From Pseudomonadota bacterium (lineage in GTDB: Bacteria; Pseudomonadota; Alphaproteobacteria; UBA1280; RI-95), in contig WGLU01000003.1 of the NCBI GenBank assembly GCA_016125375.1, positions 165,880-229,879 of the forward strand: a stretch of DNA of 64,000 nt, given 5' to 3'. Made by a program: the position numbers and the translations under genes. The notes below the pieces were generated by a model, which searched no databases, was not told the origin of the DNA, and saw only the letters and a list, made by a program, of their open reading frames with translations. Below, piece after piece: positions 44,164 to 53,161 of the stretch (positions are counted from its first letter, which is position 1; each line of letters begins with the position of its first letter).

Positions 44164-44820
44164 TCAGTCGGCCTTCTTCTCTTTCTTATCCTCGCCGGCA
44201 AGGAAGATGCCCACACGGGTAATCATGTCAGCCCGTTTCAGGAATCCCTCCACCTCATCAGCAACCAGCTCGCCGACCAGCGACTTGGCAAAAGTGGCTG
44301 TTTCTTCCATTGTTCGGCCATGCACAGCCTCTTCCTGCTTCGGCGGCGGGCGGTAACCGGCCTTCAACAGCATCTGGCGGGTTTCTTCATCGCTCAGATC
44401 ATACCCGTCTTCGGTCAGTCGGCGTTTGTATTTCTGGAACTGTTCCTCGTTCAGGACCATCTGCCGTTCCAGACGCTGGTTCATCTCGTCCAGCTGCTTC
44501 TGGGCACGGTCCATACTGGCCGTCAAATCCTGTGATGCCTTGTTGGCCCCTGCGTAAGGGCTCAAGTGGCGTTTGCGGTAATCCCTTTGCAGGGCGCTGC
44601 CGTTGACCGGGCTGGCCGGTGCATGTGTGGTCGCGTAGGCCGGGCTGATCGGGTCCGGACGCGGCGGGTCTTTGAGCAGGTAAACGCCGGTACCCAAAGC
44701 CAGCACGAAAGCGAGCATCATCACACGGGACAGGACGGAGTCTTCCGTCTGCCCATGGGTCGGAGCGGCCTGTGGGCCGGTCTCCTCTATCACTTCTGCG
44801 TCGATGACTTTCTGTTCCAT
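44164..44820 (-). CDS. Hypothetical single-pass membrane protein
   Basis: 218 residues from the ATG at 44820, with AGGA about 9 nt upstream. N-terminal cytoplasmic part, one membrane segment near residues 32-50 (VMMLAFVLALGTGVYLL), then a coiled-coil-prone region (MDRAQKQLDEMNQRLERQM) and a conserved-looking C-terminus. No family recognised. Confidence 0.65.
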   Translation of the reverse strand: MEQKVIDAEVIEETGPQAAPTHGQTEDSVLSRVMMLAFVLALGTGVYLLKDPPRPDPISPAYATTHAPASPVNGSALQRDYRKRHLSPYAGANKASQDLTASMDRAQKQLDEMNQRLERQMVLNEEQFQKYKRRLTEDGYDLSDEETRQMLLKAGYRPPPKQEEAVHGRTMEETATFAKSLVGELVADEVEGFLKRADMITRVGIFLAGEDKKEKKAD

Positions 44821-44931
44821 CAAGCGCGGTCCTGCTTACTTTCCAAGATGCACAAGAGCCACTTAAAAACGGCTCACCTATTTATGCAGCTACTTAATAG
44901 TAAACCGCCAATCCTTCCTGACAGGCAACAT

Positions 44932-44960
44932 AAAAAAATACCCCCGCAAAAGCGGGGGTA
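44932..44960 (-). terminator. Terminator of the PP2C-like gene
   Basis: On the minus strand, TACCCCCGC and GCGGGGGTA pair around a TTTT loop (AAAA on plus), followed by a T run (plus-strand aaaaaa). Confidence 0.88.
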
Positions 44961-44966
44961 ATCTCG

Positions 44967-45845
44967 TTAATCGAGGGTGATGACCATGCCCGTGGCATCG
45001 TCCATATGCTTGAAGCGCAGATACTTGCGGAAATCGGGATCCGCATCGTACAGCGACTTGAGCATCCGCCAGTAGGCACTCACGCCCATGTCGACCATGG
45101 CGCGGGCGGCCATTTCGGCGCCGCTTTCACGGCCTGCCGTGGGCGGGACCATGCCGTCGGACATGATGACGAGGGCAGCCACACCGTCGAGGGAGCGGCG
45201 GCCGTGGCACAGCAAGTTTTTGACGTCATCCTCGCCGTTGAGCACGCCGAAAACGACGTTATTCTTCAGACGGTTTTCCTTGAGGATGGCGCGCACCTTG
45301 GGGTCGGCCAGAATTTCTTCCGGCGGCACACCGTCACGCAGGCGCTGGCGTGCCTCGGCCATGCTGCCGTTATCCACGCCGACCAGCTGGTCAGGGGTTA
45401 CGAGCACGCACGTACCGTCCTTGCGGACTTCGACGATGAAGCAGTCGGCCACTTGGGCGTAGCTGTAGGTGCCGTCCTTGTGCAGTTTCACCATGGCGGC
45501 TGCGGCAGACGGGCCGTACTTGCCTTCGCGGGCGACCTGCGCCCAACGCGACCACAGATGGAGGCGGAACTCGAAGTTGATGCGCAGGAACGCCTGACGG
45601 GCGGTGTACACATCGTCGCCGGTCACGGTGGGCAGGGTGCCGATCTGCTCGGCAATAAAGCGCGCCAGATAGGCGGCGGGGGTAAGGCCGTTCATGTTGT
45701 GGTCAACCATGGAGGTTGCCCCGTCGATGACGGCGAAGAAGCTGTTATCCCGGACGGCGAAGGTATCTTCGCTGCCTTTGTTGGGGGTGCCGGCTTTGCT
45801 GAAGCCCTGATGCGTGAATGCATCGAGCGAGCGGATTTTGCGCAT
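44967..45845 (-). CDS. PP2C-family protein phosphatase-like
   Basis: 292 residues. PP2C metal-site motifs are visible: NKGSEDTFAV, FAVIDGATS, VIMSDGMVPP and MDDATGMVITL near the C-terminus. The start at 45845 has GGAGG 5 nt upstream; the longer frame (to 46031) lacks one. The gene is visibly more GC-rich than many neighbours. Not in an operon with a kinase, so its target is unknown. Confidence 0.8.
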   Translation of the reverse strand: MRKIRSLDAFTHQGFSKAGTPNKGSEDTFAVRDNSFFAVIDGATSMVDHNMNGLTPAAYLARFIAEQIGTLPTVTGDDVYTARQAFLRINFEFRLHLWSRWAQVAREGKYGPSAAAAMVKLHKDGTYSYAQVADCFIVEVRKDGTCVLVTPDQLVGVDNGSMAEARQRLRDGVPPEEILADPKVRAILKENRLKNNVVFGVLNGEDDVKNLLCHGRRSLDGVAALVIMSDGMVPPTAGRESGAEMAARAMVDMGVSAYWRMLKSLYDADPDFRKYLRFKHMDDATGMVITLD

Positions 45846-45923
45846 GCGCGCCTCCTGTACCAGAGAGGGGAGGGCGAACAAAGAGAGAAGAGGAAAACGG
45901 AATAAAGAAGGATGAACAGGCCT

Positions 45924-45952
45924 ACTATAGGTGCAGTCGGCTTTTTTTGCAA
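45924..45952 (-). promoter_or_regulatory. Sigma-70 promoter of the PP2C-like gene
   Basis: On the minus strand TTGCAA, 17 nt, TATAGT. Leader of about 70-75 nt to the ATG at 45845. Confidence 0.55.
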
Positions 45953-46099
45953 CAAACCCCCGTGCGTTGCCACATCGGCAGGTGAATGCATTTAATACCG
46001 GGGCAACGTCTTGACAGGGCGCGCGAACCACCCCATGTTAGCGCGGATATTTCTCCTTATCTTGCCTTTTCTTTCACCTGACCTGTTAGGGGGTTCCTC

Positions 46100-46519
46100 A
46101 TGCCCATCCTCTCCCGTGTGGGCGGCTGGTTGGCGTATTTCTTCGCCAATTACGTCGTTTATACCATCGCCCGTTTCTGGGGTGCATCCGACTGGCGCGT
46201 TGCGCAGAATGCCCGCGCCACCGGCACGCTGGACATCATGCTCGCCAACCGGCTGTTCATCGCCTCTCTGCTGCCGTATACGCTGCTGTTCACCATCGCT
46301 GCGGGCGGCGTGCTCTACGCCACGGCCCCCATGCTCACGGCCAATGCGGCGTTGCTGCTGCTTCTGGCAGCCTTCGGTGGCGCCGTCGCCATCATCTGGA
46401 GCCTCATCACGCTGGTGATGCTGCTGGCTCTGTGGCTGATTCCGGCCACGCGGCGTGCCGCCGTCGCCCGGATGGACGACATCCTGCGCCAGCGTAAGGC
46501 CAACGACCTCGAAGCCTGA
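46100..46519 (+). CDS. Hypothetical small membrane protein
   Basis: 139 residues with two to three hydrophobic segments (about 8-28, 48-75 and 82-115) and a basic C-terminus (RRAAVARMDDILRQRK). AGGGGG precedes ATG; a TTGACA at 46011-46016 may be its -35 box with a poor -10. High-GC codon use. No family recognised. Confidence 0.65.
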   Translation: MPILSRVGGWLAYFFANYVVYTIARFWGASDWRVAQNARATGTLDIMLANRLFIASLLPYTLLFTIAAGGVLYATAPMLTANAALLLLLAAFGGAVAIIWSLITLVMLLALWLIPATRRAAVARMDDILRQRKANDLEA

Positions 46520-46532
46520 CACCCGACATGCG

Positions 46533-46562
46533 AAAGGCGCCCCTTGCGGGGCGCCTTTTTTT
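46533..46562. terminator. Bidirectional terminator
   Basis: AAGGCGCCCC, loop TTGC, GGGGCGCCTT followed by T tract. It serves the convergent genes at 46100 and 46576. Confidence 0.92.
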
Positions 46563-46575
46563 GTGTCCGGAAGCC

Positions 46576-47649
46576 CTAGGCGTGCTTCTTCTCCGGCAGG
46601 TAACCACGGCGAATCTGGTCGCGCTCAATCGCCTCGAACAGGGCCTTGAAGTTACCTTCACCAAAGCCGCCGTGTCCTTTGCGGCTGATGATTTCAAAGA
46701 AAACCGGCCCCAGACAGTCTTTGGTAAAGAGCTGCAACAGGTACGATTTCTCGTCACGTTCGCCATCAATCAGGATGCCGCGCTTGGCCAGTTCTGCCAG
46801 CTGTTCGTCAAAACCCATCACGCGCTCGTCTACGGCGTCGTAGTAGGTATCCGGCACGTCCAGAAAGTCCTGACCATGCTTGCGCATAAAGTCGATGGTC
46901 TTGCAGATGTCCTTGGTGTGGAAGGCAATGTGCTGGATGCCTTCGCCGTTATAACGGTCGATGTATTCGTTAATCTGCGATTTCGGGTCGTCCGACTCGT
47001 TCAGCGGGATGGTGATTTTGCCACACGGCGAGGTAATCGCCCGGGAAACCAGACCGGTTTGTTCGCCTTCGATGTCGAAGTAACGGATGTCGCGGAAGTT
47101 GAAGATTTTGGCGTAGAAGCCGTCCATCCACTTGTTCATGTTGCCGAAGCGCAGGTTGTGGGTCAGGTGGTCGATGTATTCCAGACCTGCCAGCCCCTCT
47201 TCGCTCCATGTCGGATCAATAACGAACTCGGACAGCCAGTTGCTGCTGTCGCAGAAGTAAATCAGACTGTCGCCAATACCGTAAATAGCTGGCAAATCAA
47301 CGGATTTGGAAGGGTTCTCTACGTAGCCGGTCGCACCCTTTGCAACAGCGCCGTTGTAGGCCAGTTTGGCATCTTCCATCAGCCAGCCCATGGCAGATAC
47401 GCTTGGGCCGTGTGCCTTGCGGAAGCCGTCAGCATGGCTGCCCGGCTCGTTGTTCACCAGGCAGTGGACCTTGCCCTGACCGTACAGGATGACGTTTTTG
47501 CTCTTGTGGCGGCCTTTGACGGTAAAGCCGAAACGCTCCAGCACGCCCTCTACCTCGCCTGCTTTGGGGCTGGCAAACTCGATAAACGCAAAGCCGCGGG
47601 TACCGAGGGGGTTGTCGTTCATGGGGTGGGTGGTGGCATCGACGGTCAT
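46576..47649 (-). CDS. hpd: 4-hydroxyphenylpyruvate dioxygenase
   Basis: 357 residues. Converts 4-hydroxyphenylpyruvate to homogentisate in tyrosine breakdown. Two vicinal-oxygen-chelate halves; the C-terminal one shows DRYNGEGIQHIAFHTKDI (iron-binding His) and LGPVFFEIISRKGHGGFGEGN (iron-binding Glu). The start at 47649 has GGAGG upstream. No other tyrosine-catabolism gene is in the window. Confidence 0.95.
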   Translation of the reverse strand: MTVDATTHPMNDNPLGTRGFAFIEFASPKAGEVEGVLERFGFTVKGRHKSKNVILYGQGKVHCLVNNEPGSHADGFRKAHGPSVSAMGWLMEDAKLAYNGAVAKGATGYVENPSKSVDLPAIYGIGDSLIYFCDSSNWLSEFVIDPTWSEEGLAGLEYIDHLTHNLRFGNMNKWMDGFYAKIFNFRDIRYFDIEGEQTGLVSRAITSPCGKITIPLNESDDPKSQINEYIDRYNGEGIQHIAFHTKDICKTIDFMRKHGQDFLDVPDTYYDAVDERVMGFDEQLAELAKRGILIDGERDEKSYLLQLFTKDCLGPVFFEIISRKGHGGFGEGNFKALFEAIERDQIRRGYLPEKKHA

Positions 47650-47784
47650 CGGACTTCCTCCTGTTAAAAAGACGCCCAAAGTCTACCACCTGTACCCTAA
47701 ATGCCAACCTTAATCGTTGTTGCGCCGCACATCAGCTATTGGCACAGCTTGCGGGGGCTTTTGCTTATGCGTAGAATAAGGGGT

Positions 47785-48678
47785 ATGAGCACGACGAGCC
47801 TGACCCCGAAACCCGTCATCCGCCACGAAGAACAAGTGGCGGACTTCATCGCCCGTGGCGAGCTGGACGTGCGGATGGTATCCGCCCTGGCCGGCGACCG
47901 CACCCTGAACGCCCGCGAGCAGGATATTCTGGAGAAGCTCTTTGCCGAACGGGGCGAAGGGCTGTACGCCGACATGCTCTATTCCCTCACACACCGGGCA
48001 TTCCCATCCCGGCAGGCCAAACATTTGTGGGAGGAAATCACCCTCCACCGCAAGTCCCTCAAGGTCAAACTGAACCGCGATGTGGGCATTGCCGTTGCCG
48101 CGCACGATTATCTGGCCAACGTTGCGGGTCTGATGCACGGCGTGACGATTATTGAAGAAACCAAGATGGCGACACTGGCCAATGTGGCCACGCGCGACGG
48201 TCTGACCAGCCTGTACGACCAGACCAGCTTTAAGCACAAGCTGAAGGAAGAGGTGGAGCGTCAGGTCCGTTACGGCGGTGTACTGAGCCTCGTCATGTTC
48301 GACATCGACCACTTCAAGAGCATTAACGATACCTATGGACACGCCGAGGGTGACGCGGTCCTGCGTAACGTGTCGGACATTCTGCGCAAACAGGTCCGTA
48401 AAATCGACACGGCTGCCCGTTACGGCGGGGAGGAGTTTGCCGTCATCCTGCCGGAGGTAGATGACAAGGCAGGCTTTATTTTTGCCGAGCGCCTGCGCCA
48501 AAAGGTGCAGGACTCGTTTGAAGAGGCGCCGTACAAGATTACGATTTCGCTGGGCGTTTATACCAACCCCAATGGTCAGGCCATCACGGCGGAAGAGTTT
48601 ATCAAACGCGCCGACGCCCTGCTGTACGAGGCCAAGCGCGGCGGACGCAACCGGGTGTGCCCGCCCCAAGGCAAATAG
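47785..48678 (+). CDS. GGDEF diguanylate cyclase
   Basis: 297 residues. The N-terminal 130 residues are helical without a known sensor. The GGDEF domain (about 140-297) has VMFDIDHFKSINDTYGH, the active-site GGEEF in RYGGEEFAVILPE and the inhibitory site RKID five residues before it, so feedback-inhibited activity is expected. Start at 47785 follows AAGGGG. It converges on an EAL-type gene, a likely c-di-GMP pair. Confidence 0.93.
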   Translation: MSTTSLTPKPVIRHEEQVADFIARGELDVRMVSALAGDRTLNAREQDILEKLFAERGEGLYADMLYSLTHRAFPSRQAKHLWEEITLHRKSLKVKLNRDVGIAVAAHDYLANVAGLMHGVTIIEETKMATLANVATRDGLTSLYDQTSFKHKLKEEVERQVRYGGVLSLVMFDIDHFKSINDTYGHAEGDAVLRNVSDILRKQVRKIDTAARYGGEEFAVILPEVDDKAGFIFAERLRQKVQDSFEEAPYKITISLGVYTNPNGQAITAEEFIKRADALLYEAKRGGRNRVCPPQGK

Positions 48679-48692
48679 ACCGGACATCTATT

Positions 48693-48719
48693 AAAAAGCC
48701 CCCGCTTGCGGGGGCTTTT
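48693..48719. terminator. Bidirectional terminator between GGDEF and EAL genes
   Basis: AAAAGCCCCCGC, TT loop, GCGGGGGCTTTT. It separates the two convergent genes. Confidence 0.92.
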
Positions 48720-48722
48720 GCA

Positions 48723-50741
48723 TTACCAGCCAAGGTCCAGCTTGGGCGTGGGCTCAGCCAGATAGAACCCCTGCATGTAGGGCACGTTCAGGCGCTTGCA
48801 CAGCCACCAGATGGGCTTGTCCTCAATCTTTTCGGCAATCATTTTGATACCCAGTTCCTGCCCGCGGAGCATGACCTCGCGGAACTCGGTAATGTGCTGG
48901 GCATTGCCGTCGGAGATGCCTCGGAACTTGAGGCAGTCGACCTTCATATAATCGAACTTGAGCTGTTTGGCGGCCTCGACCGTTTTGACGCCGCCGCCAA
49001 AGTAGTCGACCGAGAACTTACAGCCCATGTCGCGCATTTCTTTAATAAAGCCCATGGCTTTCTGGTCTTCGATAATCTCGCGGCTGGCCAGCTCGAAGTT
49101 GAGGTACTCGGGGCGGATCTGCCCTTTGCTCATCCCCTCCATGAATACTTCCATGAACTTCATGCTGCTGAAGGCGCCGTAGGAGAGGTTAATGCTCAGC
49201 ATGGCGCGTTTGCCTTGCGTGAAAATCTCCATGTGGCGGCGGATGGAGGCCACAATCACGGTATCGTCAATCTGCTGGATGAACCCGCGTTTGATAGCAA
49301 CGGGAATCACATCGCCCGGCATCAGGATGTTGCCTTCGGGGTCAACCACCCGCAACAGGGTTTCGTACATGACCTTCTTGTTGGTGGCCGTGTCGATAAT
49401 GGGCTGGAAGTACAGGCGGATACGTTCGTCTTCCAGACATTGGGAAATCATATTGCCGCGGGCAACAAGCTCGGGGTCATCCTTGTCCATTTCCGACACC
49501 GGGCGGGAAAGCTTGTCCATGCCCGTAAATTCGGGCTTTTTATCTTCCTGATCCTCATCGGGCAGGACGTCTTCTGCGGTTTCTGGCAGAGCGTCACCTC
49601 TGCTTGCGGGTGCCTGTGGCAGGTCGTCTGCCGGACGGGCGGCCCCTTGCAGGTTCAGGTTACGGGTTGTGACGGGGCCAAAGATTTTTGATGCTTTGCC
49701 GTAGTTCCTAAAACCGCTACGGAAAACATTGGCTGCCTTGCTCATGCCTTCGCGGGACGGCATCAGCGGCGCTTTGGCGTTGCCGAATGCGCGGCGCAGC
49801 AGGCCAATAGCCACCAGGAACATCATAAAGGCAAAGGCACTGGCCACGCCCTTCATGATCATGGCGGAACGCTCGATGGTAGCCTGGGCGGCCTTCAGAT
49901 CAATATAAAGCGCCGTCTGCCAGAGCGGGTGCCCCGGAATGTTTTCGATATATACGTAGACCTGTTTGGCGTTTTCGTCGTGGTAAACGCCAAAAACAGG
50001 GGCAACTGCGGCGAACAGCGGTGCATCAATCCCCATGGCATTTTGCGAGCGGACAACGGCACCAAACGATCCCTTGGGCCAGCTGACAACAATCACGTCC
50101 TTGTCGCCACTGCGGCGGGCAATCAACTGGCGGAGGTCGCTATTGTCGAACATGTGGGTGTTCAGGGCGGAGAAGGCACTCCGTGCCTCGTGCATATAGC
50201 CCACGTAGCCGAGCGACGCCCCACCCGCAATCACACGCTGTGTCACCAGCAGGTAGGTCTGGCCGTCAATTTGCTGCAGGGTGATATAGCTGTTCAGACC
50301 GGTGTTGTAGGCCTGCGCCAGCGCTTTACGCACGTGGAGCGGAATATCCCGCGATTTGAGCCCGGTGCTGACAAGGCGGCTGTCATTATCAAAAACATAG
50401 GCATCCAGTGAGCCTTCCGGCGCGACGCCGAACTCTTTAAGCGCCTGATCAACAGCAGGGTCGACGACCAGCAGGTCGGGATTTTTCATGATTTCCTGCA
50501 ATGCGCCACTGATGCGGCGGTCATTGGTCAACCGGTCACTGATTTTCAGTTTGTCATTCAGCCAGTCAGCAACATCCGATGCCCGTTTGGGGGCCTCTTC
50601 GGCCAACTCATCACGCCAGCGGGTCTGATTGCTTTCCTTCAGGGCGCCCGTGCCCAAAAACGCACCGGCCAATGCCAGGCCGCCCAGAGCAATGGCTCCG
50701 GTGGCGAGCAAAATGTTGGTCAGGCGCTTTGTTGCAGCCAT
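48723..50741 (-). CDS. Membrane sensor EAL-domain protein, degenerate
   Basis: 672 residues: membrane segment near 8-30, a periplasmic sensor region (about 31-295; VFDNDSRLVSTG resembles dCACHE), second segment near 300-320, acidic linker, and an EAL domain from about 425. Catalytic motifs are altered: YETLLR keeps the Glu, but the DDFGTG loop reads DYFGGG and ELTE reads ELASRE. VDCLKF and AEKIEDK remain. So it may bind c-di-GMP rather than degrade it. Overlaps the upstream gene by one base. Confidence 0.88.
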   Translation of the reverse strand: MAATKRLTNILLATGAIALGGLALAGAFLGTGALKESNQTRWRDELAEEAPKRASDVADWLNDKLKISDRLTNDRRISGALQEIMKNPDLLVVDPAVDQALKEFGVAPEGSLDAYVFDNDSRLVSTGLKSRDIPLHVRKALAQAYNTGLNSYITLQQIDGQTYLLVTQRVIAGGASLGYVGYMHEARSAFSALNTHMFDNSDLRQLIARRSGDKDVIVVSWPKGSFGAVVRSQNAMGIDAPLFAAVAPVFGVYHDENAKQVYVYIENIPGHPLWQTALYIDLKAAQATIERSAMIMKGVASAFAFMMFLVAIGLLRRAFGNAKAPLMPSREGMSKAANVFRSGFRNYGKASKIFGPVTTRNLNLQGAARPADDLPQAPASRGDALPETAEDVLPDEDQEDKKPEFTGMDKLSRPVSEMDKDDPELVARGNMISQCLEDERIRLYFQPIIDTATNKKVMYETLLRVVDPEGNILMPGDVIPVAIKRGFIQQIDDTVIVASIRRHMEIFTQGKRAMLSINLSYGAFSSMKFMEVFMEGMSKGQIRPEYLNFELASREIIEDQKAMGFIKEMRDMGCKFSVDYFGGGVKTVEAAKQLKFDYMKVDCLKFRGISDGNAQHITEFREVMLRGQELGIKMIAEKIEDKPIWWLCKRLNVPYMQGFYLAEPTPKLDLGW

Positions 50742-51160
50742 CAGGCGAGCGACTCCCGTTTATGTGACAGATAAAAAAGTCCTATGCGTCCGTGGCAGGC
50801 GGCGTACAGGTCGTGCCCGGCCAGCGCGCCCATGACAAAGCAAGAGAGATGCCAGTACCACAGCGGCGTATGCGTTTGTGGCAAAAGCGGTACAAGTGCC
50901 ATCATCCCCAATCCGTAAAAACTGAACAGGATGCACCGCTCTGCGCCAAAGCGGATGGCATCGCGCGCGTAGGGGCTGCGGCGCGTACTTTCCACCAGCA
51001 AAATAAAGCCGGCGCAGATGACGGCCATCAGCGGGCCGTAAAACGGCAGAGTAAGCCCCGCCAGTAGCAAACCATGCACCACAATTGCGGAAATCCGGCT
51101 GAGCCAGCCAGCCGGTGCAAGCGCCAATTTATGGGGAAAACGCAGCCGTACCTTGTGCAT
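50741..51160 (-). CDS. Hypothetical membrane protein coupled to the EAL gene
   Basis: 139 residues with about three hydrophobic segments (about 20-45, 46-60 and 75-120) and a basic tail. It ends in TGATG, so it is translationally coupled to the EAL gene. No family recognised. Confidence 0.7.
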   Translation of the reverse strand: MHKVRLRFPHKLALAPAGWLSRISAIVVHGLLLAGLTLPFYGPLMAVICAGFILLVESTRRSPYARDAIRFGAERCILFSFYGLGMMALVPLLPQTHTPLWYWHLSCFVMGALAGHDLYAACHGRIGLFYLSHKRESLA

Positions 51161-51468
51161 GGGGTTGTTTTCTTTATTCTTTCATATGGTTATTTAGTTT
51201 ATCGCGGGTTTTCCGCTGCTGTCAAAGTTTCTTGAGCTTTTTTCATAATGTTTACTCAGTATTAAACACTTTGTGTAAGCAGTTGCACAAAACGTTTAAC
51301 GGAACGTTTAAATTAACTTGCCAGTATATTTTTAATGCATTGATTTATAATGATTTTGTGTTTGGCATGGGTCTTGCTGATATTAGGGCGTGGATGTTCC
51401 ACGGACTGAGGTATCCCCGTACACTTAGTTTCTTGATTCTCAGGGGCCGCACGCAGCGGCCCCTTTTT
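51161..51468. other. AT-rich intergenic region with orphan plus-strand terminator
   Basis: 308 nt. It holds a direct repeat AACGTTTAA at 51291 and 51303 (12-nt period, TTAA-N8-TTAA, one base off a CtrA spacing), a TATAAT-like element at 51345-51355, and a strong plus-strand terminator although no plus-strand coding gene lies upstream. See the ncRNA entry. Confidence 0.6.
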
Positions 51469-51475
51469 TTAATCC
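51355..51475 (+). ncRNA. Candidate small RNA
   Basis: A plus-strand transcript of about 120 nt is suggested by a promoter-like TATAAT region, an internal perfect hairpin CGTGGA-TGT-TCCACG, a pyrimidine-rich stretch, and the terminator at 51443-51472. No known RNA family is recognised, and no -35 box matches well. Confidence 0.35.
51443..51472 (+). terminator. Strong plus-strand terminator
   Basis: GGGGCCGC, loop ACGCA, GCGGCCCC, then T7. On the minus strand it has no T tail, so it does not serve the regulator gene that ends at 51469. Confidence 0.85.
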
Positions 51476-52824
51476 TTATAGCCGTATTTTTGGATGCGGC
51501 GCTCCAGTGCCGGGCGGGAAATACCCAAAATGTCGCAGGCTTTGCCACGGTGACCACCCGTGTGCGCCAGTACGCGCAGTACATGCTGCTTTTCCACCTC
51601 TTCCAAAGACAGTGAGGGTGAGGACACCGGCTCGGTATTGCCGGTGGTTTGTTGGGAGGCTGCGGCGTTACTTAGCTCGACCAGCGAGGGGTCGATGACG
51701 TCATTGCGGGCGAGTGCCGCGGCCCGGGTGAGGGTGTTCTCCAGCTCGCGCACGTTGCCGGGCCAGTCGTAAGTGCGCAAATCCCGCATGGTTGCGGCAT
51801 CGACACCACGGATGCTTTTGCCAAGCTTTGTGTTGATGCGCTGGATAAGGTGCCCGGTCAGCGCCTCGATATCATCCTTGCGGTCCCTTAGAGGGGGGAG
51901 GGTGATATCGATGACGCGCAGGCGGTAGAATAAATCTTCCCGGAAGCGCCCTTCGGTAATCATTTTCGGCAGGTTGCGGTGTGTTGCCGCAATAATCCGG
52001 GCGTTTGTCCGCAGGGTTTGTGTGCCGCCCACCCGTTCGAATGTACCCTCTTGCAGGACGCGCAGGAGTTTGGCCTGCAACGCGGGGGACATTTCACCAA
52101 TCTCGTCCAAAAACAGGGTGCCGTTCTCGGCTGCCATGAACTTGCCTTCCTTCTGGGCAATGGCACCTGTGAATGCACCTTTTTCATGACCAAAGAGTTC
52201 CGATTCCATCAGTGTGTCGACAATCGCCGCGCAGTTAATCGCTACAAAAGCGCCGGTTTTTCCGCTGTAGTGGTGGATGGCGCGGGCAACCAGCTCCTTA
52301 CCCGTGCCGGACTCGCCGGTCAGCAGAACAGTTGCATCGCTCTGGGACGCAACGGCGAGGCTCTTGGTGACTTCCAGAATCTTCTTGCTGGTGCCGACCA
52401 GTTTGGGTGTGTCCGATGCGGCGGCAGTTGTTGCCTGAACAGCGGTCTTGCCCGAGCGGTTCAGAACCTTGTTCAGCGTCGCGTCAAGCTGTTCAATGTC
52501 GATGGGCTTGTGGATATAGTCTTCGGCACCTGCCTTAATGGCTGCGACAGCCAGCTCCATATCATGCATGCCGGTAATCATCAGGATGGGCAGGCCGGGG
52601 AAGTTTTCCTTCACCCACGGAATGAGTTTGAGGCCGCTGGTATCCGGCAAGTGCTGGTCCAGCATCAACAGGCGCGGGCGGACTTTCTCCAGCAAGGCGC
52701 GCCCTTCCTCGCCGCTGTGGGCTGCTTTGCTTGTCAGCGCAATATCATCCAGATGCAGGCTCAGCATCTCGGCCAGTGAACGGTCGTCATCAATAATCAC
52801 AACATCAGTTGCGGTCGGGCTCAT
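51469..52824 (-). CDS. NtrC-family sigma-54 response regulator
   Basis: 451 residues. Intact receiver with phosphoacceptor Asp ([12 protein letters not shown]) and Lys (IHKPID), AAA+ domain with [18 protein letters not shown] and [13 protein letters not shown], and a C-terminal Fis-type helix-turn-helix ([20 protein letters not shown]). The start overlaps the BolA stop (ATGA); an ATG at 52845 is an alternative. No kinase gene adjacent. Confidence 0.92.
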   Translation of the reverse strand: MSPTATDVVIIDDDRSLAEMLSLHLDDIALTSKAAHSGEEGRALLEKVRPRLLMLDQHLPDTSGLKLIPWVKENFPGLPILMITGMHDMELAVAAIKAGAEDYIHKPIDIEQLDATLNKVLNRSGKTAVQATTAAASDTPKLVGTSKKILEVTKSLAVASQSDATVLLTGESGTGKELVARAIHHYSGKTGAFVAINCAAIVDTLMESELFGHEKGAFTGAIAQKEGKFMAAENGTLFLDEIGEMSPALQAKLLRVLQEGTFERVGGTQTLRTNARIIAATHRNLPKMITEGRFREDLFYRLRVIDITLPPLRDRKDDIEALTGHLIQRINTKLGKSIRGVDAATMRDLRTYDWPGNVRELENTLTRAAALARNDVIDPSLVELSNAAASQQTTGNTEPVSSPSLSLEEVEKQHVLRVLAHTGGHRGKACDILGISRPALERRIQKYGYKD

Positions 52825-53102
52825 GGGCGTTGTTTTTCCTTCCATTCAGCAGGGGTCAGGGCCCGTATCTGGAGCGCATGAATGCCACCGGGCGCAAAAG
52901 CGCCGTCCAGTGCCGCATAAACCATGCGGTGGCGGGCAACAAGGGGCTTGCCGTCAAAAGCCTCCGAGACAATGAACAGTGCAAAGTGGCTGCCGCCATG
53001 CTCGCGCGCGCCTGCGTGGCCGGCATGCTTATGACTGTCATCCCGCACCTCAAGGTGCGTCGGGCGCAGGCTTTGCAAGCTGGCTTTTATGGCGTCGAGC
53101 AT
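52821..53102 (-). CDS. bolA: BolA family protein
   Basis: 93 residues with the BolA fold signature: DDSHKHAGHAG, HFALFIVSEAFDGKPLVARH and RMVYAALDGAFAPGGIHALQ. Such proteins partner monothiol glutaredoxins in iron-sulfur handling. It is translationally coupled to the downstream regulator. Confidence 0.92.
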   Translation of the reverse strand: MLDAIKASLQSLRPTHLEVRDDSHKHAGHAGAREHGGSHFALFIVSEAFDGKPLVARHRMVYAALDGAFAPGGIHALQIRALTPAEWKEKQRP

Positions 53103-53161
53103 ATATGATTCCTTCTCGTTCTTACGTCGAGTGTAACAAAAACAACCCCGTTGGACACGCC

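Noticed and set aside
51115-51615. 166-codon plus-strand open frame over the 51.2-51.5 kb gap
   Set aside because: It overlaps the ends of both neighbouring genes and contains the terminator; no ribosome site or family features.
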